Positions 1 to 8,735 of a stretch of 64,000 nucleotides of DNA are shown here, in pieces (position 1 is the stretch's first letter; each line of letters begins with the position of its first letter). Location of the stretch: NCBI RefSeq assembly GCF_003332305.1, contig NZ_QOIO01000015.1, forward strand, positions 1-64,000, read 5' to 3'. Below the pieces are notes generated by a model, which did not search any database, was not told the origin of the DNA, and was given only the letters and a program-made list of their open reading frames with translations. A program made the position numbers and the translations under genes. Origin of the DNA: Microvirga aerophila (GTDB lineage Bacteria; Pseudomonadota; Alphaproteobacteria; Rhizobiales; Beijerinckiaceae).

Positions 1-246
1 CACAAGACCAAGGTCAGCCGGGCGGTCAGGGCCTTGGAGGAACGGCGCTGGCTCAAGCGCCGCGAGAGCAGCGAGGATCGCCGGGAGGAAATCCTGACCC
101 TCACGGCCCTGGGTCGAAGGGTCTATGACGATATCGTCCCACGGGCGATGGCGTTCGAAAAACGTTTGCTCGCCGCCCTGGGTCCGGAGGCGGCCTCCCT
201 GCTCTCGACCCTCGACAAGCTTGAGCAAGTTCTCGAAGCGCATTGA
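1..246 (+). CDS. MarR-family transcriptional regulator, C-terminal part (5' end outside window)
   Basis: The frame is open from base 1, so this is the last 81 residues of a gene that starts before the window. It reads as the recognition-helix and wing part of a MarR winged helix: a KVSRAVRALEERRWLKRR segment, then the charged wing SSEDRREE, then LTLTALGRRVYDDI and a C-terminal dimerisation helix. This pattern is typical of MarR repressors, which bind operators as dimers and release on binding small phenolic or oxidised ligands. The next gene on the same strand is a DoxX protein about 190 bases downstream, which may be its target. The ligand cannot be told from this fragment. Confidence 0.85.
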   Translation, partial: HKTKVSRAVRALEERRWLKRRESSEDRREEILTLTALGRRVYDDIVPRAMAFEKRLLAALGPEAASLLSTLDKLEQVLEAH

Positions 247-435
247 GGGAGGCTCGGCGAAGTCCTTATTTGGACCACGACAGCACAAATGCCTGCCTCA
301 GCATCTCGGTTGCCGATCAGCCTTGGCAACGAAATCGTGATTGGGGAAATGGAGCGGACCGGAGCCGGCTGGCTTGCCAAGCCGTGTTGCAGTGCAGCAA
401 ATATGCGCTCCCAACTTACCAGCCAAGGACCTCTT

Positions 436-864
436 ATGACTCTCGACCGTTTCGCTCCGCTGGCGCTCAGCCTGATGCGCGTTGTTTTCGCCGTGACGTT
501 CTTTGCCCATGGCACCCAGAAGATCCTGGGTTTCCCGGCCAGCAACATGAACCCGGCCGCGTTCTCGTTGCCCTGGATCGCCGGTGTCCTGGAACTCGTC
601 GGCGGCGCGCTGCTCATCGTGGGTCTCTTCACGCGTCCGGTCGCCTTTGTGCTCTCGGGCCTTATGGCCTTCGCCTATTTCATGGCCCATGCGCCCAAGA
701 GCTTCTTCCCGGCGCTCAACGGGGGCGACGCCGCCATCCTGTTCTGCTTCGGCTTCCTGTACCTGGTGTTCGCAGGTCCCGGCTCCCTGAGCCTCGATGC
801 GTATCTCGGACGCAAGTCGGCAGGCGGATCCGCCAAGGCTAACGGCATTCCCCAGGCGGCGTGA
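436..864 (+). CDS. DoxX family membrane protein
   Basis: A 142-residue protein with four predicted membrane segments. It opens with the DoxX-type stretch ALSLMRVVFAVTFFAHGTQK, followed by GFPASNMN, a hydrophobic helix with ELVGGALLIVGLFTRP, and two more helices. I start it at the ATG at 436, which has an AAGGA ribosome site about 8 bases upstream; an in-frame extension to 289 lacks membrane character. DoxX-family proteins sit in the inner membrane, and some work with thiosulfate oxidation or with redox stress complexes. The substrate here is unknown. The MarR regulator just upstream suggests stress-linked control. Confidence 0.85.
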   Translation: MTLDRFAPLALSLMRVVFAVTFFAHGTQKILGFPASNMNPAAFSLPWIAGVLELVGGALLIVGLFTRPVAFVLSGLMAFAYFMAHAPKSFFPALNGGDAAILFCFGFLYLVFAGPGSLSLDAYLGRKSAGGSAKANGIPQAA

Positions 865-920
865 CGCCTCGGCGACAGGCCGTCTGCCCGCGCTGCGACC
901 GGGCGACACCTTACCTTGTC

Positions 921-943
921 ATGGCCGGGCCCGTTCCGGCCAT
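921..943. repeat. Intergenic palindrome, ATGGCCGG / CCGGCCAT type
   Basis: An 8-base perfect inverted repeat (921-928 and 936-943) with a 7-base loop, lying between the DoxX gene and the ABC-importer operon. It matches the common alphaproteobacterial intergenic motif GTCATGGCCGGG...CCCGGCCAT. It has no T-run, so it is better read as a dispersed palindrome than as a terminator. The rest of the 228-base gap shows nothing I recognise. Confidence 0.6.
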
Positions 944-1092
944 TTCCATGAGCAGAAAGCCACGCAAGCCGGACAACCGGCGCAACGCTAGGCCCCTGGC
1001 AGGCGGCGAACTCGGAGTCGCTTCCGGCCGGGCGTCCATTGACCTTTTCGGCGGAGCTTCTAGCCTCTTCTCCTCCTGCTGGAGGTGAACCG

Positions 1093-2064
1093 ATGCGACA
1101 CGCTTGGCGGCTCATTCTGATTTCGGCACTTTCGTTCCTAGCGACTCACGCACCCGCCATGGCGCAGACCACCACGGTGCGCGTCGGCCATTTTCCCAAT
1201 ATCACCCATGTGCAGGCGCTGGTGGCCCGCGCCCTCGAAAGGCAAGGGAAGAACTGGTTCGCCGATCGGCTCGGCTCCGGCGTCAAGATCGAGTGGTACG
1301 CCTACAATGCAGGGCCGAGCGCCATGGAGGCGATCTTCGCCAAGGCGATCGATCTCACCTATGTGGGACCCAATCCGGCCCTGAACGCCTATGCGCGCTC
1401 CCGCGGCGAGGAGTTGCGCGTCATCGCCGGCGCGGTGAACGGCGGCTCCGCCCTTGTGGTGCAGCAAGGGAGCAGCCTTGCCAAACCGGCGGATTTCCGC
1501 GGCAAGCGCATCGCCACACCACAATTCGGCAACACCCAGGATGTGGCTGCCCGCGCCTGGCTTGTCGCCGGAGGCTTGCGCATCACCCAGACCGGCGGCG
1601 ACGCACAGGTCGTGCCGACATCCAATCCCGACCAGTTGTCCCTGTTCCAGAACAAGCAGCTCGACGCGGTCTGGACCGTGGAGCCCTGGGTGTCGCGCCT
1701 GGAATCGGAGGCGGGTGGTCAGGTCCTGGTGGAGGAAAAGGACGCCATCACGACCATTCTCACATCAAGCGCGGCCTTCCTGGCGAAGGATCGCGACCTC
1801 GCGCGGCGCTTCGTGGCGGCGCATCGCGAACTCACCGACTGGATTCGCCAAAATCCCGAAGAGGCCCAACGCCTTGCGCGTGATGAATTGCAGGCCGCGT
1901 TCCGCGTGGAGATGGCGCCCGAACTCGTTGCCCGCGCGTGGGCCCGCATGGCCGTGACGTCGGACACGAGCCTGCAGGCCTTCCAGGCCTTCGTGACAAG
2001 CGCCCAGCAGGTTGGCTTCCTGCGCGGCACGCCTGACCTGGATCGACTGATCGAGGCGCCCTGA
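1093..2064 (+). CDS. ABC transporter substrate-binding protein, NitT/TauT (SsuA/TauA-like) family
   Basis: A 323-residue periplasmic binding protein. I start it at the ATG at 1093, which follows a strong GGAGGTG site at 1081-1087. Residues 1-24 form a signal peptide ending APAMA-Q, with no lipobox. The mature part shows the family pattern: RVGHFPNITHVQALVARAL at the N-terminus, IEWYAYNAGPSAMEAIFAKAIDLTYVG, then DFRGKRIATPQFGNTQDVAAR and DAVWTVEPWVSRL. This fits the aliphatic sulfonate / taurine / nitrate class; the exact ligand is not decided by sequence alone. It heads an operon with the ATPase and permease that follow directly. Confidence 0.9.
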   Translation: MRHAWRLILISALSFLATHAPAMAQTTTVRVGHFPNITHVQALVARALERQGKNWFADRLGSGVKIEWYAYNAGPSAMEAIFAKAIDLTYVGPNPALNAYARSRGEELRVIAGAVNGGSALVVQQGSSLAKPADFRGKRIATPQFGNTQDVAARAWLVAGGLRITQTGGDAQVVPTSNPDQLSLFQNKQLDAVWTVEPWVSRLESEAGGQVLVEEKDAITTILTSSAAFLAKDRDLARRFVAAHRELTDWIRQNPEEAQRLARDELQAAFRVEMAPELVARAWARMAVTSDTSLQAFQAFVTSAQQVGFLRGTPDLDRLIEAP

Positions 2065-2082
2065 GTGCGGCTCGAGGCTTCT

Positions 2083-2865
2083 ATGACGGATACCGCGCCC
2101 AAGCTCATCGTCGAGGGCGTTTCCAAGCGCTTCGCCACGTCGCGGGCCGCTGTTCAGGCGTTGGACAACGTCTCCCTCGACATTGCCGGGGGAGAGTTCG
2201 TCTGCCTCATCGGCCCGAGCGGCTGCGGCAAGTCCACGCTTCTCGACATCATGGCGGGCCTCACCCTGCCGGATGCAGGCCGGGTGATGGCCGATGGCAA
2301 GCTGGTCCAGGGGCCCGGGCGGCAACGCCTCGTGATGTTTCAGGAATCGGCCCTGTTTCCGTGGCTCGACGCCTTCGGAAACGTCATGTTCGGGCTGAAG
2401 CTTCGGCCTGACCTAAGTAGCGCCGAGCGGAAGAAGATCGCCGAACACTTCCTGCATCTCGTCGGTCTGGAGAAGTTCAAACACGCCCATGTGCACGAGC
2501 TTTCGGGTGGCATGAAGCAGCGGGTCGCCCTGGCGCGGGCGCTCGCACCCGACCCGCAGGTGCTGCTCATGGACGAGCCCTTCGCAGCGCTTGACGCCCT
2601 CACGCGCGATCAGCTCTACGACGACATCCAGCGCATCTGGATAGAGAGCCGCAAGACCATCGTGTTCGTGACGCACAACGTGCGCGAGGCCGTGTGCCTG
2701 GGAGACAGGGTCGTCCTGATGTCGCCCTCGCCCGGACGCATCTCCCGGATCTTCGACATCCCCCTGCCGCGCCCGCGCGACATCAACAGCCCGGATCTCG
2801 CCGGTTATACCTCGCAGGTCGCGGCAGCCCTCAAGGGCACCCTGAGAGGGAGCGTTTCCGAATGA
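2083..2865 (+). CDS. ABC transporter ATP-binding protein, NitT/TauT family
   Basis: A 260-residue ATPase with all the expected motifs: Walker A GPSGCGKST, Q-loop VMFQESALFPW, signature LSGGMKQR, Walker B VLLMDEPF followed by the D-loop AALD, and switch His in VFVTHNVREA. The ATG at 2083 is preferred; an in-frame GTG at 2065 abuts the upstream stop. The C-terminus reads SPSPGRI, as in the SsuB/TauB/NrtD group. It powers import of the ligand of the protein encoded upstream. Its stop overlaps the permease start (ATGA), which indicates translational coupling. Confidence 0.93.
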   Translation: MTDTAPKLIVEGVSKRFATSRAAVQALDNVSLDIAGGEFVCLIGPSGCGKSTLLDIMAGLTLPDAGRVMADGKLVQGPGRQRLVMFQESALFPWLDAFGNVMFGLKLRPDLSSAERKKIAEHFLHLVGLEKFKHAHVHELSGGMKQRVALARALAPDPQVLLMDEPFAALDALTRDQLYDDIQRIWIESRKTIVFVTHNVREAVCLGDRVVLMSPSPGRISRIFDIPLPRPRDINSPDLAGYTSQVAAALKGTLRGSVSE

Positions 2866-3635
2866 GGCGCGTGGCCGTGGCTTTCCTCTTCTTCGCGGCC
2901 CTCGTGGTCCTGTGGGATCTTGCGGTGCGCAGCGGCCGCTGGTCGATTGTGCTTCTCCCGTCGCCCGTGACCGTGGCGGAGTATCTCTGGGGGGCGGCGC
3001 TTGACGGCAGTCTCTGGGAAGCCGCCTGGGTGACCCTGAAACGGCTCCTCATTGGCTATGTGGCCGGGGTGATCATCGGTCTGCCCCTCGGGCTTCTGAC
3101 CAGCACCTCGCAGGTTCTCGAAGACACGGTCGGATCGCTCGCCCTGGGGCTCCAGACCCTGCCGAGCGTGTGCTGGGTGCCCCTGGCGCTGGTGTGGTTT
3201 GGGCAGTCGGAAGGCGCGATGCTCTTCGTGGTGATCATGGGCACGGTCTGGTCCGTGATCATCGCGACCGATCACGGCGCGCGCACGATCCCGCCGATCT
3301 ACGCCCGCGCGGCCCGCACCATGGGATCGGAGGGTTTCCATAAATGGACCCGGGTGATCCTGCCGGCCTCGCTGCCGTTCCTGGTCAGCGGCATGAAGCA
3401 GGGCTGGGCCTTCGCCTGGCGCTCATTGATGGCGGCGGAGATCTACGTGACGATCCTGACCGGCTTCGGCCTCGGCCATCTGCTCCATTACGGGCGCGAA
3501 CTGAACGCCATGGAGCAGGTGATCGGAATCATGATCGTCATCGTGCTGATCGGCCTCCTGGCGGACCGCCTCTTGTTCTCGCCTTGGGAGCGCTTCCTGC
3601 ATCACCGCTGGGGCACGAACGTGAAGGAGACGTGA
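2862..3635 (+). CDS. ABC transporter permease, NitT/TauT family
   Basis: A 257-residue inner-membrane permease with about six membrane segments. The coupling-helix region reads TLPSVCWVPLALVWFG, followed by the EAA-type segment with ARTMGSEGFHKWTRVILPASLPFLVSG, the signature of this class of importer. The start ATG at 2862 overlaps the stop of the ATPase gene by four bases. It completes the three-gene importer, which probably brings in an organosulfonate, nitrate or similar small anion. Its 3' end is overlapped on the other strand by the DUF2188-like ORF. Confidence 0.92.
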   Translation: MRRVAVAFLFFAALVVLWDLAVRSGRWSIVLLPSPVTVAEYLWGAALDGSLWEAAWVTLKRLLIGYVAGVIIGLPLGLLTSTSQVLEDTVGSLALGLQTLPSVCWVPLALVWFGQSEGAMLFVVIMGTVWSVIIATDHGARTIPPIYARAARTMGSEGFHKWTRVILPASLPFLVSGMKQGWAFAWRSLMAAEIYVTILTGFGLGHLLHYGRELNAMEQVIGIMIVIVLIGLLADRLLFSPWERFLHHRWGTNVKET

Positions 3636-3884
3636 GCTCCCCTCGGGCCCCGTCGGAGAGGCGATTCCCTTGAAGGTGAAGAGTCGCACGACGGTGCCGT
3701 CCCAACCTTCGGTCAGCACCTCGGCGGTGTTGCCGCTTTCCTGGGACACCTGCGCGGCTTCGATCGCCGCCCGAATCGCATCGTTTCGCCGCCGGAAGAC
3801 GCGGAGGATTTCGGCGTTCAGCCGCACGGCCCAATGATCGCCGGCAGGCACAATCTCATAACGGTCAAGCTGCATGGCCGCCAT
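3423..3884 (-). CDS. DUF2188-like small protein; C-terminal half antisense to the permease
   Basis: The first 72 or so residues look like a real small domain: LDRYEIVPAGDHWAVRLN, then an alanine-rich helix NDAIRAAIEAA, then EVLTEGWDGTVVRLFTFK. That resembles the DUF2188 pattern (VxxxxxGWAV ... A-rich helix ... GRDGxIxxxxxY). The remaining 80 residues lie opposite the last 213 bases of the permease gene, are rich in H, D, Q and E, and look like non-coding read-through. Either a frameshift has removed the native stop near 3640 or the gene overlaps its neighbour. Function unknown. The start could be codon 1 or the ATG at codon 4. Confidence 0.55.
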   Translation of the reverse strand: MAAMQLDRYEIVPAGDHWAVRLNAEILRVFRRRNDAIRAAIEAAQVSQESGNTAEVLTEGWDGTVVRLFTFKGIASPTGPEGSSRLLHVRAPAVMQEALPRREQEAVRQEADQHDDDHDSDHLLHGVQFAPVMEQMAEAEAGQDRHVDLRRHQ

Positions 3885-3967
3885 TTAGGGCAGCTTAACC
3901 TTACGTAAAGGATAAAAGCGATCTGTTTCGGCCCACCAGGAGGGGGTGATGATGGCGCACGTGCCAG

Positions 3968-4001
3968 GTCATCCCGAATGCCGAAGGCGATCCGGGATGA
4001 C
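3968..4001. repeat. Intergenic palindrome, GTCATCCCG / CGGGATGAC type
   Basis: A 9-base perfect inverted repeat (3968-3976 and 3993-4001) in the 175-base gap between two minus-strand genes. Related palindromes built on ATCCCGG occur at 16900-16995 in this window. No T-run follows it. Nothing else in the gap is recognised. Confidence 0.55.
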
Positions 4002-4059
4002 GGCGCAAAAGGACGCCGCCAGGGCCTTGAGCCCGAGAGCGGGGCGATCAGCCGGTTTA

Positions 4060-4881
4060 TCAGGAACCGGTGTTGAACGAGTACGACACCGTCAGGCCCA
4101 GGCTGTATTGGTTCTCCGAACCGAACTGCTTGACGATCGGGCTGTCGGCCGCATCGCCCACGAGACGCCGGTAGGCCACGTAAGCGGTCGTGGACCAGGC
4201 AGGGGACCATTCATAAGTCACGCCCGCAAGCGCGCCGACCGACGTGATGCCGCCGGATGGGTTATAGGGAGTCACCTGGCCGTTGAGGGCCGCCTCGAAC
4301 GGCGTCACGCCGAAATAGGTTCGGGTGAATTCATTGTCGCCCAGCGCGAGGCGCGGCCCGAGGGAGGTGGTGAAGGCGCCGAACCGCTGGACCCAGTCGA
4401 GGCCCAGGTCCGCCACGAATCCCTCATGGCCGCCGAAGCCGCGGCGGATCTCCGCGCGGGCGCGCAGGAACTCCACCGGCCAGTATTCCACGAAGATGCC
4501 CGGCTCCACCGCCCAATCGACCTTGCGCAGGCCGAAGAGTTCCCGGTTGTCCTCTAGGTAGCGCCCACCCTGAAACCGGCCGACGACGCCGATCCGGAAG
4601 GCGGAATCGTCGAGAAACGAGAAGCTGACCCCATCGTCCGGGGCGCTAAAGCGCTCGGGCGTTCCAGCGCGGCGCAAGCTCACCGACGGGAAACCGTAGA
4701 AGCTGAGGTCGTCCGAGCCCGGATAGGACGGGGCGGCCCGAAGGTTCGCCTTGAGGGTGACGGTCCAGCCCGAGGTGGTGATCGGCTCGGGATTGAAGAA
4801 CAGGTCCGCCGCATCAGCGGGTGCCATCGTCGAGGCCATCGCCAGAAGAGATACGACGCCAAGGGATTTCGACAAACGCAT
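4060..4881 (-). CDS. MipA/OmpV family outer-membrane protein
   Basis: A 273-residue protein. Residues 1-24 are a signal peptide ending APADA-AD. The rest is alternating beta-barrel sequence with the family hallmark APSYPGSDDLSFYGFPSVSLR near the N-terminus and a final strand YSLGLTVSYSF. I start it at the ATG at 4881, which has AGGAGC upstream, rather than at an in-frame codon 42 bases earlier. The MipA/OmpV family sits in the outer membrane. MipA of E. coli scaffolds MltA and PBP1B, and others are porin-like. Its role here is not clear from the neighbours. Confidence 0.88.
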   Translation of the reverse strand: MRLSKSLGVVSLLAMASTMAPADAADLFFNPEPITTSGWTVTLKANLRAAPSYPGSDDLSFYGFPSVSLRRAGTPERFSAPDDGVSFSFLDDSAFRIGVVGRFQGGRYLEDNRELFGLRKVDWAVEPGIFVEYWPVEFLRARAEIRRGFGGHEGFVADLGLDWVQRFGAFTTSLGPRLALGDNEFTRTYFGVTPFEAALNGQVTPYNPSGGITSVGALAGVTYEWSPAWSTTAYVAYRRLVGDAADSPIVKQFGSENQYSLGLTVSYSFNTGS

Positions 4882-5085
4882 GGCTGCTCCTGTGCGGTTC
4901 GGACCCTTCCGTCGTGACCTCAAACTGCCTTAAGGTCAAGCCACATCGGCGGTCTGCCGTTACGACAGCGAGCAGCGTGGCCAAACCGATACAGAATCAA
5001 GGTTTCCGAATTCTTTCCGCCGTCTCGCCCTGCGACGGGTAACAACCTATAGGCCACAGGTTCACACCAGGAGCTTCCATCCATC

Positions 5086-6006
5086 ATGTACGGTATCGGC
5101 ATCATCGGTCTTGGCGTCATGGGACGACGGTTCATCGAAGGCCTAAAGGCCAATCCGGATTTCAGGATCGTGGCCGCCTACGATCCGGCGCCGGTCGAGA
5201 CCGACGTGCCGCGCGTGTCGAGCATCCAAAGCCTTCTCGACGACCCTGCCATCGACTGCATCTACATCGCGACGCCCCCCACCACCCACGAGGAACTCGT
5301 GCGCGCCGTGGTTCAGGCCGGCAAGGCCGTGTTCTGCGAAAAGCCCCTGACGGCCTCAGTTACGAGCGCACGCGCCTGCCTGGAGACGGTCGCTCGCGCA
5401 GGCGTTCCGGCGGCCGTGAACTTTCCCTTCGCGACGGCTCCGGCGGCCGTTCGGCTGAAGGAGCTGGTCGAGACCGGCGCACTGGGCGACGATCTCACGG
5501 CCCATCTGACCTTGCGGTTCCGCACCTGGCCTCGGGGCTGGCAGCAAGGCGCGGCCGCCTGGCTCGCTGGCCCGGAACAGGGCGGCTTTACCCGGGAGGT
5601 CGTTTCCCACTTCGCGTTCCTGGCCCTTCGCCTGTTCGGGCCGGGGCAGCTTGTGGATCGCGAGGTGATGCGTGGGCCGCTCGGCAGCGAAACCCGCGTG
5701 CGGGCGGTCCTGCAATTCGCCAAGGCTCGCATGACCATCGACGCCGGCGTGGAGGGCGACGCCGAGGAGTTCAACCGCTTTGAGGTGAAGGGATCGAAGG
5801 ACCTCGCCGTGATGACAGAATGGTACCGGCTCACCCATTCGGGCGGCAACATCGAGCCGGTCCGGGCGGACGGCCATCAGATCGCCGAGCTGGCGAAGCT
5901 CCTGGGTGGAAAAGAAAACCGCCTCGCGACTTTGCGCGAGGCGGCTTCGGTGGTCGACCTCATCGAGGGGATTCTGTCGGAGAGGCAAACCTCTACAGCG
6001 GCTTGA
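5086..6006 (+). CDS. Gfo/Idh/MocA family NAD(P)-dependent oxidoreductase
   Basis: A 306-residue protein with an N-terminal Rossmann fold ([17 protein letters not shown]), the conserved [10 protein letters not shown] turn and the catalytic-region EKPLT motif of this family. The C-terminal half is the alpha/beta substrate domain, with [13 protein letters not shown] carrying a likely active-site His. Members oxidise or reduce cyclic sugars, inositols and related compounds; the substrate cannot be read from the sequence. The ATG at 5086 follows CCAGGAGC. It converges on, and overlaps by 14 bases, the dioxygenase gene on the other strand. Confidence 0.88.
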   Translation: MYGIGIIGLGVMGRRFIEGLKANPDFRIVAAYDPAPVETDVPRVSSIQSLLDDPAIDCIYIATPPTTHEELVRAVVQAGKAVFCEKPLTASVTSARACLETVARAGVPAAVNFPFATAPAAVRLKELVETGALGDDLTAHLTLRFRTWPRGWQQGAAAWLAGPEQGGFTREVVSHFAFLALRLFGPGQLVDREVMRGPLGSETRVRAVLQFAKARMTIDAGVEGDAEEFNRFEVKGSKDLAVMTEWYRLTHSGGNIEPVRADGHQIAELAKLLGGKENRLATLREAASVVDLIEGILSERQTSTAA

Positions 6007-6934
6007 GCCCGGCCTCGATCTCCGCCCGGCGCGGCTCCAGGAACGGCGGCAGCGCCAGTCGCTCGCCCAGCGTCTCCATGGGTTCGTCGGTGGCGAATCC
6101 TGGTCCGTCCGTGGCGATCTCGAACAGGATGCCATTGGGCTCCCGGAAATAGAGGCTCTTGAAGTAATAGCGGTCGACGGGGCCGCTCGACGGAGCCCGC
6201 AAACTGCGCAGGCGCTCGGCGCAGGCCTGGTAGGTCTCCTCGTTCGGCGTGCGGAACGCCACGTGATGCACCCCGCCGGCGCCCGGGTAGGCGGGCGCCA
6301 GATGCGGCTCCACGGCCACATGGAGTTCGGCCGAAGGTCCGCCCTCGCCCATCTCGAACACGTGGACCGGCGTGTCGCCCGAGCGGTATTCCCGCGCGGC
6401 CCGCATATCCAGGCCGTCGGTCAGCACGATGGCCGTGCGATCGAGCTTGGGCACGCTGATGGTGACGGGGCCAAGGCCGCGGATCTGGTGCTCGGCCGGC
6501 ACAGGGCTACGATCCCACGGATGCGGCCCGTCGCCAGTCCCACCATCGTCCACGAGGCCCAGGCGCTGTCCCTCCGGATCCTCGAAGTCGATCCAGAGGC
6601 GGCCGTCCCGCTCGACGATGCCGGAATGCGTGACCTTGAGAGCGTCGAAGCGCTCCTTCCACCATTGCAGACTCCGCTCGCCGCTCACCCGCAGGGCCGT
6701 ATGCGAGATGCTGTGGGTGCCGCGCCGCTCGCGCTGAACCGGCCAGTCGAAGAACGTGAGGTCGGTGCCGGGAGACGCAAGGCCGTCCGCATAGAACAGG
6801 TGATAGGCGCTGACATCGTCCTGGTTCACGGTCTTCTTCACGAGGCGCATGCCCAGCGCCTGAGTGTAGAAGGCATGATTGCCGGCGGCGTCGGCCGTCA
6901 CGGCGGTCAGATGATGAATTCCGGTGAGTTGCAT
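5993..6934 (-). CDS. Ring-cleaving dioxygenase, VOC (glyoxalase/bleomycin resistance) superfamily
   Basis: A 313-residue protein with tandem VOC modules. The first starts [22 protein letters not shown], carrying the metal-ligand His of this fold. The second contains [16 protein letters not shown] and [19 protein letters not shown], with the expected His and Glu ligands. This is the arrangement of the ring-cleaving dioxygenase / LinE-like group that opens catechol or hydroquinone rings using Fe(II). I start it at the ATG at 6934; an in-frame extension to 7027 is not family-like. The in vivo substrate is unknown. It stands alone as a transcription unit. Confidence 0.87.
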   Translation of the reverse strand: MQLTGIHHLTAVTADAAGNHAFYTQALGMRLVKKTVNQDDVSAYHLFYADGLASPGTDLTFFDWPVQRERRGTHSISHTALRVSGERSLQWWKERFDALKVTHSGIVERDGRLWIDFEDPEGQRLGLVDDGGTGDGPHPWDRSPVPAEHQIRGLGPVTISVPKLDRTAIVLTDGLDMRAAREYRSGDTPVHVFEMGEGGPSAELHVAVEPHLAPAYPGAGGVHHVAFRTPNEETYQACAERLRSLRAPSSGPVDRYYFKSLYFREPNGILFEIATDGPGFATDEPMETLGERLALPPFLEPRRAEIEAGLKPL

Positions 6935-7044
6935 AGCGCACTCCGTTGCTGTGTTGCGAAGAAGATATGATTGCAACAGCGCAATGGCGATGGCGGAGGG
7001 CGCCAAAGGTGGCTTGCTAAAACGCAAAGAGACGCCGCCGCCAC

Positions 7045-7156
7045 ACCTCTCCCTGAGGGAGAGGTCGAGCGCAGCGAGGGTGAGGGGTTACGTCCTCTCC
7101 GGACAGGGCACGCCCCTCACCCGGACCTGAAGGCCCGACCTCCCCATGGGAGAGGT
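7045..7156. repeat. Composite intergenic repeat with CCTCTCCC / GGGAGAGG palindromes
   Basis: The 305-base gap between two minus-strand genes holds a 9-base perfect inverted repeat (ACCTCTCCC at 7045-7053, GGGAGAGGT at 7057-7065). A GAGCGCAGCGAGGGTGAGGGG module and an imperfect second copy around 7138-7156 follow. This is the familiar family of dispersed CTCTCCC-type elements of Rhizobiales intergenic regions. No coding potential is evident in it. Confidence 0.6.
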
Positions 7157-7239
7157 GAAGAAGCGGCCCGCCTCAACATCCTCACCCGGACGCTGAGGTA
7201 GCCCCACCCCGCAAAGGAGGAGGGAACCCGTGTCACACC

Positions 7240-8676
7240 TCAAGCCGCCTTGGCGCGCAGATCGTCCGGCGTCACGTCGTCCGGGATCGGGCACACATAA
7301 GTCCTGCCGCCGGTGCGCTCCTGCAATTCCGCCTTGGCGCGGGCAATGAGGTCCGGGTTGCGCAGGCAGTCGGCAGCCGTTGCCGCCATGGCTTTGGCGG
7401 CCAGCACCATGCCCTTGTGGGCGGCGGGCAGATTGCCCTGCGCCACGAGTTGCCAGGTGTGAAACGGGGTGCCGATGGCAAAGCACGCGGTGTGGCATTG
7501 CACCGTCGGCACGATCCAGCTCACGTCGCCCACATCCGTCGTGCCCATCATGACCTCCTCGCGGGTCGGCATGGACAGGACGCCGTCGTGAAGCACCTGC
7601 GTCTTCAGCGAGATGTCATAAGGCTTCACGCTCGCCAGGATTTCCTCGTCCGTGAGAGACGCCTTCCTGAGCTTTTCGGCGAAGGCGAAATCGCTCCTGT
7701 CGAAAGGCGGCGGGCCGAGGCGCTTCATGTTCTCGTACATGGCCTCCTCGAGCGCCCGGTTGGGCACGATGTTCGAGGTGGCGTCGGTGATCTGCACCGT
7801 GACGCTGGTCTCGGTCATGAGCGCCGCGCCCTCGGCGATCTTCTTCACGCGCTCGAACAGGCGTTCCGCGTCCGGCAAATGCGGCGAGCGCACGAGGTAG
7901 AGCGATTCCGCATAGGCCTGCACTACGTTCGGGGCATCGCCGCCCGTGTTGGTGACGGCGTAATGAACGCGCGCGTCGGAGGGCATGTGCTCGCGCATGT
8001 AGTTCACGCCCACATTCATGAGCTCCACCGCATCGAGCGCGCTACGGCCCACATGGGGCGATGCGGCCGCATGGGCGGCGCGGCCCTTGAAGCGGAAGTA
8101 AGCCTGAATGCAGGCGAGCGAACTCGTGGTCACCACCTCGTTGACCACGTTCGGGTGCCAGCAGAAGGCGGCGTCGAGATCGTCGAACAAGCCCGCGCGG
8201 GCCATGAAGGTCTTGCCCGATCCGCTCTCCTCCGCCGGGCAGCCGTAATAGCGCACCGTGCCTGCGATTCCTTCGGCCTCCAGCGCATCTTTAAGCGCAA
8301 CAGCCGCAAGCGCGGAGCCGGCGCCGAGAAGGTTGTGGCCGCAGCCATGCCCGGGTGCGCCCCTGACCGTGGGCGAATGCTCGGTCAGGCCTGATTTCTG
8401 CGCAAGATCGGGCAGCGCGTCGAACTCGCCGAGAATTCCCACGATGGGTCCGCCGCGCCCGTACTCGGCCACCAAGGCAGTTGCCATGCCGCCCACATTT
8501 CGCGTGATGCGAAAACCCTCGGCCTCCAGCGTCGTGATCTGTTCCTCGACCGACCGGTGTTCCTCGAAGGCCAGCTCCGGCATCGCCCAGATGCGGTCGC
8601 TCAAATCACAATAGGCCTGCGCCTTGGCGTCCACGCCGCGGGCGATTTCATCAAGGCTCAAACGGTCGTTCTGCAT
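7240..8676 (-). CDS. M20 family amidohydrolase, AbgB-like (p-aminobenzoyl-glutamate hydrolase subunit B type)
   Basis: A 478-residue metallopeptidase, close in length to AbgB of E. coli. It has the M20 metal-site segment GAPGHGCGHNLLG, the PAEESGSGK stretch carrying the catalytic Glu, and the dimerisation-domain motif GRAAHAAASPHVGRSALDAVELM. Late in the protein comes MMGTTDVGDVSW, typical of the AbgB/amidohydrolase group. The ATG at 8676 has an AGGAGA site; the in-frame extension to 8820 is rejected. It probably cleaves an N-acyl or aminobenzoyl amino acid in the cytoplasm. The partner AbgA-like subunit is not next to it, so the substrate is uncertain. Confidence 0.85.
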   Translation of the reverse strand: MQNDRLSLDEIARGVDAKAQAYCDLSDRIWAMPELAFEEHRSVEEQITTLEAEGFRITRNVGGMATALVAEYGRGGPIVGILGEFDALPDLAQKSGLTEHSPTVRGAPGHGCGHNLLGAGSALAAVALKDALEAEGIAGTVRYYGCPAEESGSGKTFMARAGLFDDLDAAFCWHPNVVNEVVTTSSLACIQAYFRFKGRAAHAAASPHVGRSALDAVELMNVGVNYMREHMPSDARVHYAVTNTGGDAPNVVQAYAESLYLVRSPHLPDAERLFERVKKIAEGAALMTETSVTVQITDATSNIVPNRALEEAMYENMKRLGPPPFDRSDFAFAEKLRKASLTDEEILASVKPYDISLKTQVLHDGVLSMPTREEVMMGTTDVGDVSWIVPTVQCHTACFAIGTPFHTWQLVAQGNLPAAHKGMVLAAKAMAATAADCLRNPDLIARAKAELQERTGGRTYVCPIPDDVTPDDLRAKAA

Positions 8677-8735
8677 TCTGCTCTCCTGGCGTCGATCATG
8701 TGCGGCACATGATCTAGCCGGAACGCGAGTTTCTG

